Positions 6,381 through 15,400 of a DNA stretch of 19,524 nucleotides are shown piece after piece. The DNA is from an uncultured Flavobacteriales bacterium. GTDB taxonomy: Bacteria; Bacteroidota; Bacteroidia; Flavobacteriales; Crocinitomicaceae. The stretch is taken from the NCBI GenBank assembly GCA_946480815.1, contig CAMLLB010000066.1, positions 1-19,524 on the forward strand, in the 5' to 3' direction. Made by a program: the position numbers and the translations under genes. Position 1 is the first letter of the stretch, and every line of letters starts with the position of its first letter. The notes under the pieces are model-generated. The model was not told the DNA's origin. It saw nothing but the letters and a program-made list of their open reading frames with translations, and ran no database searches.

Positions 6381-7361
6381 ATGGCTCGAAAGTTCTACAT
6401 ACTTGGAAAAGAGATCCAGCCCGGTCAAAGTGTTGAACTAAGCATGGATGTTGCGAAGTTGCATACACATACACCTGTTCAGGTGCCGGTTTTCGTTGAA
6501 AGATCGTTGAAAGACGGACCGATCGTCCTGTTGATGGCAGGGATGCACGGAGATGAGATCAATGGAATGGAAATTATCCGGAGAGTGATTCGTAAGAAGT
6601 GGAACAAGCCTATTTCGGGAACGATCATTTGTCTGCCGGTTTTCAATATATTCGGGTATTTGAACCTGAAACGCGAGTTACCTGACGGACGGGATCTCAA
6701 TCGCAGTTTCCCAGGATCTAAGAATGGTTCCCTGGCAAGTCAGTTTGCATATCAGTTTATGAACCAGATTGCTCCGAATGTGGATATTGTGATCGATTTT
6801 CATACAGGATCGGCCCAACGTTCCAATATCGCGCAGATCCGCTGCCTTCTTTCTGATCCGATCAGTATGGAACTGGCTCAGGTCTTCAATCCGCCATTTA
6901 TTGTTCACTCCGGTTATATCTCGAAATCAGTGCGTGAAGCCTTAAATAAAATGGGGAAGAAGATCCTTTTGTTTGAAGGAGGAAAGACGAATTCCATTGA
7001 TGAAACGATTGTGGAAGAAGGATTGTTGGGAATTCAGCGCATTTTGAATCATTTCCACATGAAAAGTTTCAAGCTGGACCAGCCGGAGAACGATCCGATC
7101 ATTATCAAATCTTCCAGGTGGCTGAGAGCTCCGCAGTCAGGGGTTTTTCATTCGGAAGTAAAGAACGGACAGTATGTGGAGAAAGGTGATTTATTAGGCT
7201 TTGTGAGCGATCCGTACGGTTCCTCGGAGCGCAAGATCAAATCCAATTCAAAAGGATATATTATTTGTACCAATGAAGCGCCTTTGGTGAATAAAGGGGA
7301 TGCGATCTTTCACATAGGAAGCGCAATTAGTCCTGAAAAAATCAAGTCGACAGAAGAATGA
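6381..7361 (+). CDS. Succinylglutamate desuccinylase/aspartoacylase-like zinc hydrolase
   Basis: A 326-residue member of the AstE/AspA (M14-like) family. The zinc ligands are clear: His56 and Glu59 in GMHGDEINGME, and His141 in DFHTGS. PDGRDLNRSFPG (101-112) is the substrate-carboxylate motif, and Glu199 in LLFEGG is the likely catalytic base. Residues after about 250 form a small beta-rich C-terminal lobe. The family hydrolyses amide bonds of N-acylated acidic amino acids or carboxypeptidase-type substrates. Beside RimK, a role in removing or processing glutamate residues is attractive but inferred. It starts 2 bp after rimK and overlaps the methyltransferase gene by 4 bp (ATGA), so co-translation is likely. 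Confidence 0.9.
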   Translation: MARKFYILGKEIQPGQSVELSMDVAKLHTHTPVQVPVFVERSLKDGPIVLLMAGMHGDEINGMEIIRRVIRKKWNKPISGTIICLPVFNIFGYLNLKRELPDGRDLNRSFPGSKNGSLASQFAYQFMNQIAPNVDIVIDFHTGSAQRSNIAQIRCLLSDPISMELAQVFNPPFIVHSGYISKSVREALNKMGKKILLFEGGKTNSIDETIVEEGLLGIQRILNHFHMKSFKLDQPENDPIIIKSSRWLRAPQSGVFHSEVKNGQYVEKGDLLGFVSDPYGSSERKIKSNSKGYIICTNEAPLVNKGDAIFHIGSAISPEKIKSTEE

Positions 7362-7834
7362 AAACTTCCAATATTCAAGGCTATTGCGCAATCGGTGTTT
7401 TCAATGCGAAAACGGACCACAATATCGGAACTCTGTGGCGATCGGCTTATATTTTAGGAGCTTCCTACATTTTTACAGTTGGAAAACGCTACAAAAAGCA
7501 AACTTCGGATGTGACTCGTACCTGGGCCCGGATTCCTTATTTTCATTACGATACGTTGGAAGATTTGTGCGAGAATATTCCATATGATTGTCATTTAATT
7601 GCAGTTGAATTAACGGATGATGCCGAATTCCTGCATGATTTTGAGCATCCGAAACGCGCTATTTACCTCTTGGGATCAGAAGATCAGGGACTTCCTGAGT
7701 CTGTTTTGGCCAAATGCCGGAAAGTGATCAAGCTTCCCGGGAACTCCTCGTTAAATGTAGCCGTAACCGGGAGTATTGTACTGCATGATCGTGCTGCAAA
7801 ACTCAAACCGGAGCTTCCTCCGAATCATCGATAA
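7358..7834 (+). CDS. SpoU/TrmH-family RNA 2'-O-methyltransferase
   Basis: A 158-residue minimal SPOUT-class methyltransferase with no extra N-terminal RNA-binding domain. All three SpoU motifs are seen: motif 1 HNIGTLWRSA (Asn22, Arg28), motif 2 LLGSEDQGLP (105-113), and motif 3 IKLPGNSSLNVAVTGSIVLHDR (about 125-145) that forms the knotted S-adenosylmethionine site. Enzymes of this kind methylate ribose 2'-OH in tRNA or rRNA; the nucleotide target is not readable here. The length resembles TrmL-like proteins, but motif content alone does not fix the subfamily. The ATG overlaps the stop of the hydrolase gene, placing it as the last gene of the rimB-rimK operon. Confidence 0.92.
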   Translation: MKTSNIQGYCAIGVFNAKTDHNIGTLWRSAYILGASYIFTVGKRYKKQTSDVTRTWARIPYFHYDTLEDLCENIPYDCHLIAVELTDDAEFLHDFEHPKRAIYLLGSEDQGLPESVLAKCRKVIKLPGNSSLNVAVTGSIVLHDRAAKLKPELPPNHR

Positions 7835-7994
7835 AGGTTTAGTTTTAACTAGTTAAATAGTTGTTTTATTTCGACGATTTTAAAAAGCTGTTAAATTCGT
7901 AACTAACTGATTTTTATTTTTAAAGTCCGGTTTTGGCTGTGTAAATAGCCTGTTTGACTTTTTTAATTTTAGTTAAAATTCATAGGGTATCAAC

Positions 7995-8002
7995 TATCTT
8001 TG
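7995..8002 (+). promoter_or_regulatory. Promoter -7 box of the T9SS adhesin operon
   Basis: TATCTTTG matches the Bacteroidota -7 consensus TAnnTTTG exactly and lies 28 bp upstream of the first ATG of the five-gene operon. The -33 region (near 7972) has GTTAAA rather than a clean TTG. The rest of the 196-bp gap (7835-8030) is very AT-rich and includes a 14-bp palindrome centred on ACTAGT at 7844-7857, but no clear terminator for the upstream operon. Confidence 0.55.
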
Positions 8003-8030
8003 CGAGCTCAAAAACTGAGATAGCTCTACT

Positions 8031-11000
8031 ATGTTTAGATTTATACAACTTTTCCTATTCGCGGTTTTTCTAACTACTGCTATAAGTTCTCACGCACAGA
8101 GAGATACCGTTTTCTGGTTTGCAGCTCCGGATGTTTCTTCAGGAGTTGGACAGGTTCCTGTTAAATTGCGTTTTCAATCGTATGATCAGGCGGCAACAAT
8201 TACCGTCACACAGCCTGCAAATGGGGCTTTTGTTCCCATGACCTTAACGATGCCTGCATTTTCAAGTGATAGTATGGATTTGAGTTCAGTCATTGCTCAA
8301 ATTGAAAGCCCGGTCGCAAATGCAGCCTCGAATAATGGGCTCAAAATCAGTTCTACAGGATTGATCAACGCGGCTTACGAAGTGATTGCTCCAAACAACA
8401 AAGAAAGTTTCAGTTTGAAAGGTGGAAAAGCTCTCGGGACGAATTTCTATACACCCTTTCAGAAGTTTTGGGCCAATGCAGTAACAACTCCGGCAACTTA
8501 TTCGGGAATTGAGATTGTAGCTACAATGAACAATACTACCGTGTTAATTACTCCGAGAACAGATATTACGGGACATTTGGCAAACGCAACTTTTTCAGTT
8601 GTTCTGAACGCGGGACAAACTTACAGTGCGCGGGATGTCAACGTATCAGCGGCTACAAGCCTTGCAGGATCAATCGTTTCCTCAGATAAACCCATTGCCC
8701 TTACGTTGTTTGACGGTCAGCTTGTCCAATCGGCTTGCTCGGATATGATTGGTGATCAGTTAATCCCGACTCCGTCTATCGGAACGGATTATTCGATTTA
8801 TAAAGGAACTTCAACGAATGACCGCATTTACGTATTGGCAACTCAGAACGCTTCTACCATTGAAGTAACCGGTGCAAGTACGACTACAACGTTGATCAAT
8901 TCTTCTGAAACACTGGAAATTCCAATGGCGGATGAGATTTTATATATCAAAGCAAGTAAACCTGTTTATGTTTACCACGTTTCAGGGTTTGGATGTGAAT
9001 TGAGTGCGGCTGTTGTTCCAAGCTTGAATTGTAAAGGGAATAACACGACCGCATTTTCCCGTTCTGGTTCAGATTCTTTAGGAGTTGTTTTGGTAACCAG
9101 AACCGGATTTGAAGGGAGCTTTTTATTGAATGGAAGCTCCAGCCTGATTACGGCAGGAATGTTCCAGACAGTTCCCGGGACAAGCGGACAATATAAAACA
9201 GCACGAATTTTCTTCAGCACGACAGATGTTCCGTCAAACAGCCATAATATGATTGTGAATTCGGCTGATATTTTCACCATGGCGACAATCACAGGTGGTG
9301 GTGTGAATTCAGGTGCTTCATATGCTTATAACACGGATTTTTATGCAACGGCATTTTCCCAGGCAGGACCAAATGATACGGTTTGTGCGAACGTAAGTTA
9401 TACTTTGAACGGAAACGTGGGAGGTGGTGCTGTAACTGGTTCCTGGTCGAGTAATGGATACGGTTCCTTCCAGAATGGCTTGAATTCTGTCCCGAATACC
9501 TATATTCCAAGCCCTTTGGATACTTTGATCAGCCCGATCCGGATTATCCTGTCTACTACCGGATTTTGTCCGACTGCAAGAGACACCATGTTTTTGGAGA
9601 TCACACCGGCACCGCTGGTAAATGCAAATACCGATCAGTCCATTTGTGAGAACAACGCATTGATCCAATTGGATGGAATTATTAGTGGTGGAGCTGCTAC
9701 AGGAATCTGGACATCGAACGGTTCGGGAACTTTTTTGCCGAATGCAAGTACTTTAAATGCCGAATATGTTCCGTCCGCAGCTGATTTGAGTGCCGGAGCT
9801 GTTCAATTTATATTGACATCCACGAATGCAGTTTCCTGTGCAATGGTTTCGGATACGATGGATGTGAACTTTACAAATGCTGCAACTGTTGAGGCCGGGC
9901 CTGATAGTTTGGTCGTTTGTGCGAATAATGCGAATGTGGTCTTATCCGGTACGGTTAGCGGACCAACAACTACCGGGAAATGGCTTACAAGCGGAACAGG
10001 GATCTTTTCACCGAACAACAGTTCCTTGAATTGTACATATGTACCGAGTGTTGCGGATACAACAGCAGGTTTTGTTTGGTTATATCTGGAATCGACTTCA
10101 AACGGTAACTGCAACCCGGTTCAGGATAGTATTTATGTATCGATCAGCAATGCGCCGAAAGTGGATGCAGGCTCGAATCAATTAAAATGTTCCAATGCGA
10201 CCCAGGTCCAGTTGAACGCAAGTGTTACCGGCGGACCTTTCGGTGGTGTATGGAGTGGTGGAGCAGGGACTTTCAGTCCGAATGCAAGCACTTTAAATGC
10301 AAGCTATACACCAACAGCTTCGGAAATAGCTAACGGAAGTGTTGTTTTAACCTTAACTTCTACTAATAACGGGACTTGTACCGTAGTTTCCGATGGAATT
10401 CAGGTTAATTTCGTCGCTCCGCCATTTGCAAACTTCAGTGGAACAAATGTGTGCGAGGGACTTGCAAATGTATTTACCGATTTCTCACTTCCGGGCTCGG
10501 GAACCTTGACGAATTGGGCATGGAAATTCCAGACAGGTCAAACATCAGCTACTCAAAACCCGACATATAATTTCGGTGCTTCCGGGTCTTATCCGGTTGA
10601 ATTGATCGTAACAAACTCCAATGGGTGTAACGACACGGTTTCAATTTCTGTTTCCGTTTTTGATAAACCGCTTGCAGATTTCAACTCAGCTAATTCCTGT
10701 CCGAATAACCAGGTAACGGTTGCATTTACAGATGCTTCAACAAGTTCGGAGGCTATTAATTACTGGTTCTATGATTTCGGTGGACAAGGATCTGCGGCAA
10801 TGGCAGATGTGAGTCAACAATTTGCAAGTGGAGGAACTTATACTATTACACACATTGTTTCTACCGTGAACGGATGTTCGGATACCATAGTTCAACCGAT
10901 TACAATTGATCCTTTACCGGATGCCGGTTTCTACTACAATTCAAACGGAGGAATGAATATCGGCGCAGTGTTCAATTTCATTGACACATCCGACTATGCG

Positions 11001-11453
11001 GTAAGTTATTCCTGGAACTTTGGAGATGGTTCCACTTCAACGCAAATGGATCCGAGTCATACGTATTACGGAAACGGGAATTATTATATCATTTTGGAAG
11101 TGACCAATGCGTTGGGTTGTATTGACAGTGCGATCCGCTTTGTAGCAATCAATACAGTTACTACTGAGATCAACACTCTGATCCCAACAATCATTTCACC
11201 GAATGGTGACAGTTCGAATGATGTATGGAAGCTTGAGTTCCTGGAACTGGCTTATCCGAATGCACATGTTGAGATTTACAACGAGTGGGGCCAAACAGTC
11301 TTTACATCCGACGGTTATCAAACTCCGTGGGATGGTACTTATAAAGGTGAACCGGTTCCGGATGGAAATTACCTGTTTGTGATTCAGCTGAATGCAAATG
11401 CTGATCCGGATATATACAAAGGAGTGCTAATGGTGTTAAGAAAACGAGATTAA
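8031..11453 (+). CDS. Giant secreted adhesin-like protein A with T9SS type-B (CHU_C) C-terminal domain
   Basis: A 1140-residue exported protein. Order of parts: signal peptide 1-22 (cut near SHA|QRD); an IgGFc-binding-type domain from about 25 to 440, opening with DTVFWFAAPDVS; four cysteine-containing repeats of about 90 residues starting near 447, 530, 620 and 711, each with C-x2-4-N, TGxWxSxGxGxF and YxPSxxD; three PKD-like domains from about 797, 878 and 962, the last with SYSWNFGDGSTS; and a CHU_C/gliding-motility-associated C-terminus from about 1050, with IISPNGDSSNDVW, EIYNEWGQTVF and PWDGTYKGEPVPDGNY. The C-terminus routes it through T9SS to the cell surface or outside. Established work on Flavobacterium SprB shows this C-terminal type needs a PorP/SprF partner, and one is encoded 1 bp downstream. 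A surface adhesin is the best guess; the ligand is unknown. Confidence 0.92.
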   Translation: MFRFIQLFLFAVFLTTAISSHAQRDTVFWFAAPDVSSGVGQVPVKLRFQSYDQAATITVTQPANGAFVPMTLTMPAFSSDSMDLSSVIAQIESPVANAASNNGLKISSTGLINAAYEVIAPNNKESFSLKGGKALGTNFYTPFQKFWANAVTTPATYSGIEIVATMNNTTVLITPRTDITGHLANATFSVVLNAGQTYSARDVNVSAATSLAGSIVSSDKPIALTLFDGQLVQSACSDMIGDQLIPTPSIGTDYSIYKGTSTNDRIYVLATQNASTIEVTGASTTTTLINSSETLEIPMADEILYIKASKPVYVYHVSGFGCELSAAVVPSLNCKGNNTTAFSRSGSDSLGVVLVTRTGFEGSFLLNGSSSLITAGMFQTVPGTSGQYKTARIFFSTTDVPSNSHNMIVNSADIFTMATITGGGVNSGASYAYNTDFYATAFSQAGPNDTVCANVSYTLNGNVGGGAVTGSWSSNGYGSFQNGLNSVPNTYIPSPLDTLISPIRIILSTTGFCPTARDTMFLEITPAPLVNANTDQSICENNALIQLDGIISGGAATGIWTSNGSGTFLPNASTLNAEYVPSAADLSAGAVQFILTSTNAVSCAMVSDTMDVNFTNAATVEAGPDSLVVCANNANVVLSGTVSGPTTTGKWLTSGTGIFSPNNSSLNCTYVPSVADTTAGFVWLYLESTSNGNCNPVQDSIYVSISNAPKVDAGSNQLKCSNATQVQLNASVTGGPFGGVWSGGAGTFSPNASTLNASYTPTASEIANGSVVLTLTSTNNGTCTVVSDGIQVNFVAPPFANFSGTNVCEGLANVFTDFSLPGSGTLTNWAWKFQTGQTSATQNPTYNFGASGSYPVELIVTNSNGCNDTVSISVSVFDKPLADFNSANSCPNNQVTVAFTDASTSSEAINYWFYDFGGQGSAAMADVSQQFASGGTYTITHIVSTVNGCSDTIVQPITIDPLPDAGFYYNSNGGMNIGAVFNFIDTSDYAVSYSWNFGDGSTSTQMDPSHTYYGNGNYYIILEVTNALGCIDSAIRFVAINTVTTEINTLIPTIISPNGDSSNDVWKLEFLELAYPNAHVEIYNEWGQTVFTSDGYQTPWDGTYKGEPVPDGNYLFVIQLNANADPDIYKGVLMVLRKRD
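9738..10300 (+). repeat. Near-identical DNA in internal repeats of protein A
   Basis: The 23 bases at 9738-9760 recur at 10278-10300 with one mismatch (CCGAATGCAAG, then T or C, then ACTTTAAATGC), exactly 540 bp apart, or two 90-codon repeats. The surrounding codons have diverged, so this is a short conserved island within the repeat array. Confidence 0.6.
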
Positions 11454-11454
11454 G

Positions 11455-12417
11455 ATGAAGAATTTAATTACAAGTTTATTTGTTACGCTGTTCTTTGTTT
11501 CATTCGGACAGCAACAAAGCCTATTTACAAATGTGCTCGCAAACCCTTTGCATTACTCTCCTGCATATGTAGGGAGCACGAATTACCATGAAGTCAGTTT
11601 TTACAATAGAAATCAATGGGTCGGATTTAAAGATGCTCCCCGGAACTTCTATTTAAACTTTCATGGATCATTCAAGAACAAAGCAAAGCATGGTTACGGA
11701 GTGCAATTGCTGACTGAACAAACTGGTTTAGTTGGAAAAACAGGGATTTACCTGAATTATGGGTATCAGATTAAGATGAGCAAGATGTGGAAAATCGGAT
11801 TGGGACTTCGTCCTGGGTTTGTTCAATACCGCGTTCGTTTGTATGATGCTGTAATTGCTGACGAAGGAGATCCGATCTTCATCGGAAACAGCTACTCCGG
11901 GAACGCATTTGATATCAATACCGGATTCAGATTATACAGCGACAAATTTGAGTTTAGCGGAACAATCGATCACCTGATCGGGAAAAAACTGAATCTGAAT
12001 TCATACAATCAGAATTTACAGTTCCACTATACCTTAATGACTTCGTATAAATTCCTGTTTAAAAAGAACTGGGAATTAAGACCTGCAATTTTGTTCAGAT
12101 ATACCAAACCGGTCCCTGCACAATTGTCTGTTTTGGCTCAATTATCCTATAAGGATAAATTCTTTGGCGGATTGAACTTCAGAACGAATGATGCACTGGG
12201 AATTTTCCTGGGTGTCAGGTTAAAAAATCGCTTGGCGATTACCTACGGATACGATTACAGTTATACCAAATTGAGAAAATACAGTGCCGGTTCGCATGAA
12301 ATCGGGATCTCATTTATAATTACGAAAAACAGGCCTTCGCTAGAGGAGGAAGATGATAAATTGAATAATAGTATTCTGGAAGATATCCAAAAGGAAATCG
12401 ATAAGAATAAACAGTAG
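11455..12417 (+). CDS. PorP/SprF family T9SS membrane protein A
   Basis: A 320-residue outer-membrane-type protein with a signal peptide ending near SFG|QQQ. The family opening is present: LFTNVLANPLHYSPAYVGSTN, then FYNRNQWVGFKDAPRNFYLNFH. Alternating aromatic strands suggest a beta-barrel up to about residue 290, ending in HEIGISFIITK. A charged tail (EEEDDKLNNS...KEIDKNKQ) follows and looks cytosol- or periplasm-exposed and possibly helical. PorP/SprF proteins bind or hold type-B T9SS cargo at the outer membrane. The start is 1 bp after the stop of protein A, so this is its likely dedicated partner. The clean PorP end CPRL seen in the second copy is absent. Confidence 0.9.
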   Translation: MKNLITSLFVTLFFVSFGQQQSLFTNVLANPLHYSPAYVGSTNYHEVSFYNRNQWVGFKDAPRNFYLNFHGSFKNKAKHGYGVQLLTEQTGLVGKTGIYLNYGYQIKMSKMWKIGLGLRPGFVQYRVRLYDAVIADEGDPIFIGNSYSGNAFDINTGFRLYSDKFEFSGTIDHLIGKKLNLNSYNQNLQFHYTLMTSYKFLFKKNWELRPAILFRYTKPVPAQLSVLAQLSYKDKFFGGLNFRTNDALGIFLGVRLKNRLAITYGYDYSYTKLRKYSAGSHEIGISFIITKNRPSLEEEDDKLNNSILEDIQKEIDKNKQ

Positions 12418-12418
12418 G

Positions 12419-15400
12419 ATGAATTTAGAGCTTATGAAATTACGTCGGATAATACTGCTACTCGCTTTGATTTTTACAGTCGGATCGTTCGAAAGTAAAG
12501 GTCAGATTGACTCAATATTTTGGTTTGCTGCACCATGGGTAACACCCAGCCACGCCGGAAATACACCATTGGTACTGCGCATTTCTACTTTCAATGCACC
12601 CACAACTGTGCGTGTTTATCAGCCTGCCGGAACCTATGATTCTACTTTTGTAGTTCCTGCAAATTCACTGAATTCCCATTTCCTGACTTCCATTGTAAAC
12701 ACCCTGGAATCAAAACCTGCTGATAACATATTGAATTACGGGATCAAGATCGAAGCAGATACGCTCGTAACTGTTGTTTACGAAGTAGTAACAGGCGGAA
12801 ATAACCCGGAAACGTATTCCCTTAAAGGTCAGAATGCGGTGGGAACCGAGTTTGTCTGTCCGTTTCAGAATACCTGGATAAACGGTAATTATGCACCGAT
12901 CCAGCCGAAATCCATGATCTGCATCGTGGCAACAGAAGATAACACCACTGTTTGGATTACACCAAAAGCAACTGTGGTAGGTCACCCGGCGGGAATTACC
13001 TATTCGGTGATGTTGAACAGAGGACAAACCTATACAGTGGAGAATACTTCACAGGTAACCAATACTGCCGGAAACAACCTGGGTGGAACAATTGTTGTTT
13101 CGGACAAGCCGATTGCTGTTACGGTTTCGGATGATTCCGTGACCAATTCCGGAGGAGGATGCCGTGACCTGATGGGAGACCAGATCGTTCCTGTTGATGT
13201 GGTTGGGACCAATTACATCGTTAACAGAGGAAATATGTTTGCAAACTCGCAGGAAGGAGTTTTCATCGTGGCGACACAAAACTTCACTTCGGTAACAGTT
13301 ACGACATCACTTGGAACATTTTCACAACTGCTGAACCAGGGAGATACCTGGAAATACGTGCTTACGGCTACGGAAACCCTGGCTTATGTGGATGCGGATA
13401 AAAACGTGTATGTACTTCAGGCATCCGGATTCGGGTGTGAAGTTGGAGAAGCGCTATTGCCGCCAATCAACTGTGCAGGTTCGAACCAGGTGAGTTTTAC
13501 CCGGACAAATGCGCAAACGTTTATTCTGAATATACTATGTCCGACTTCTGCGATCAATAATTTCCTGTTAAACGGAAGTGCTACACTTGTTCCCGGATCA
13601 GTTTTTAATCCGGTTCCCGGAACAGGAGGTTTTTGGAGCGGTGCACAGATCACATTCAATACAACAGACATTCCGGCGGGTTCGTCCAATTTGCTTACCA
13701 ACTCTTCGGACTATTTCGGAATGGGAGTAATCAACGGGGGATCAAGTACCGGATGCTATTATCACTACATGTCTGCATTTAATAGAAAAGTATATGTGAA
13801 AGCCGGAAACGATACCACACTGTGTAATGGAGATCCATCTGTCCTGCTAAACGGTTCTGTTGAAGGTGGAGCAACTACAGGACAATGGTCTGTGATTAAT
13901 GGGGCAGGCTCCTTTGTGAATGACGTCGATTTGTCTACTTCGTATGTTCCATCGGCGTCCGATTATACGCAAGGGACTTTGACTTTTGTGCTTTCTTCCA
14001 CCGGAAACTGTGATCCCGTGAGAGATACAATGGTCGTAAACTTTATTCAATCGCCTGAGGCAAATGCCGGGACCGATGATTCATATTGTAAGAATAATGT
14101 AGGTGCCGTGCCGATTACCGGAACGTTTGCTTATTCGGCTGCTGCTACATGGAGCGGGGGAAATGGAGGGGCTTTTGGAAATGTAGGTTCTCCGTCAACA
14201 ACGTATACACCTTCTCCGGCAGATTTAGCTGCAGATAGTGTAGTCCTTTTGTATACTACGGCGGGAAGTTTCTTCTCCTGTCCGAATAAGCAGGATACGG
14301 TCGTTATTTACTTTACGGAAGCACCGTTTATTGATGCAGGTGCAGATCAGCTGGTGTGCTCCAACACGACAGATGTAGCTTTGAACGGAATTATAAGCGG
14401 AATCACAACAACCGGTACCTGGTCTGCTGACGGAACGGGTGGATTTTCGCCATCTCAAACAAACCTGAATGCAAATTATGTATTGTCATCTGCTGATATT
14501 TCAGATGGATTGGTGATGTTGTACCTGGAATCTACGAATAATGGAAACTGTCTGGCAGTGATGGACAGCCTTGAAATCCAGATCATCGATTTCCCGGTTG
14601 TAACAATCACTTCAATGGATTCCCTATGTTCCAATAATCCGACATTGAATTTGACCGGAACAGTTACCTCCGGATTTGCAACCCAATGGACTACTTCCGG
14701 CTTCGGAACCATTTCAAATCCGGCGAACTTAAATACATTCTATACCATTTCTCCGGTTGATATTACCAATGGTTTCATTGATGTCATTTTATCGACAACA
14801 GGTATTTGTCCGATTGCACAGGATTCCATGAGAGTAACTTTTGTTACTCCACCACAGGTAAATGCTGGTACGGACCAAACATATTGTCAGAACCAGTTGG
14901 TACAATTGAACGGAAACATCGTTGGAGCAGATACAAGCGGCACCTGGTCGACTTTAGGTACAGGAACTTTTATTCCGGGACCTGCATATATGGATGGATT
15001 GTATGATCCGTCTGTGAGTGATGTCTCGGGAGGACCGATCAGTTTGATCCTGACTTCGACTTCCAATTTCGGTTGTCCACCGGATAGAGACACCATCCAG
15101 ATTACATTCAACAAGATTCCAACTGCTGATTTTACATTCACGAATGTGTGTCAGGCAAGTAATATGAATTTTACAGATGCATCGGTTGCAAATACAGGAA
15201 CACTCGCTTCCTGGTCCTGGTCATTCGGAGACAATACGAATTCCATTGCACAGAATCCGCAGCATGCGTATACAAGCCCGGGGAACTTCAATGTACAAAT
15301 GATCGTTACTTCCAGTAACGGTTGCACGGATACAGTGATGAAGCCTGTTACAGTTTATCCGTTACCGATTCCGTCATTCAATGCTTCGATTGCATGCGAG

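Noticed and set aside
7844..7857. TTTAACTAGTTAAA palindrome after the methyltransferase gene as a terminator
   Set aside because: The stem would be AT-only and weak, with no T-run directly following; short AT palindromes are expected in such AT-rich DNA.
9738..15120. Repeats in the giant genes as a CRISPR or tandem satellite array
   Set aside because: The repetition is at protein level with 85-90 codon units and diverged DNA; there are no short constant repeats with unique spacers.
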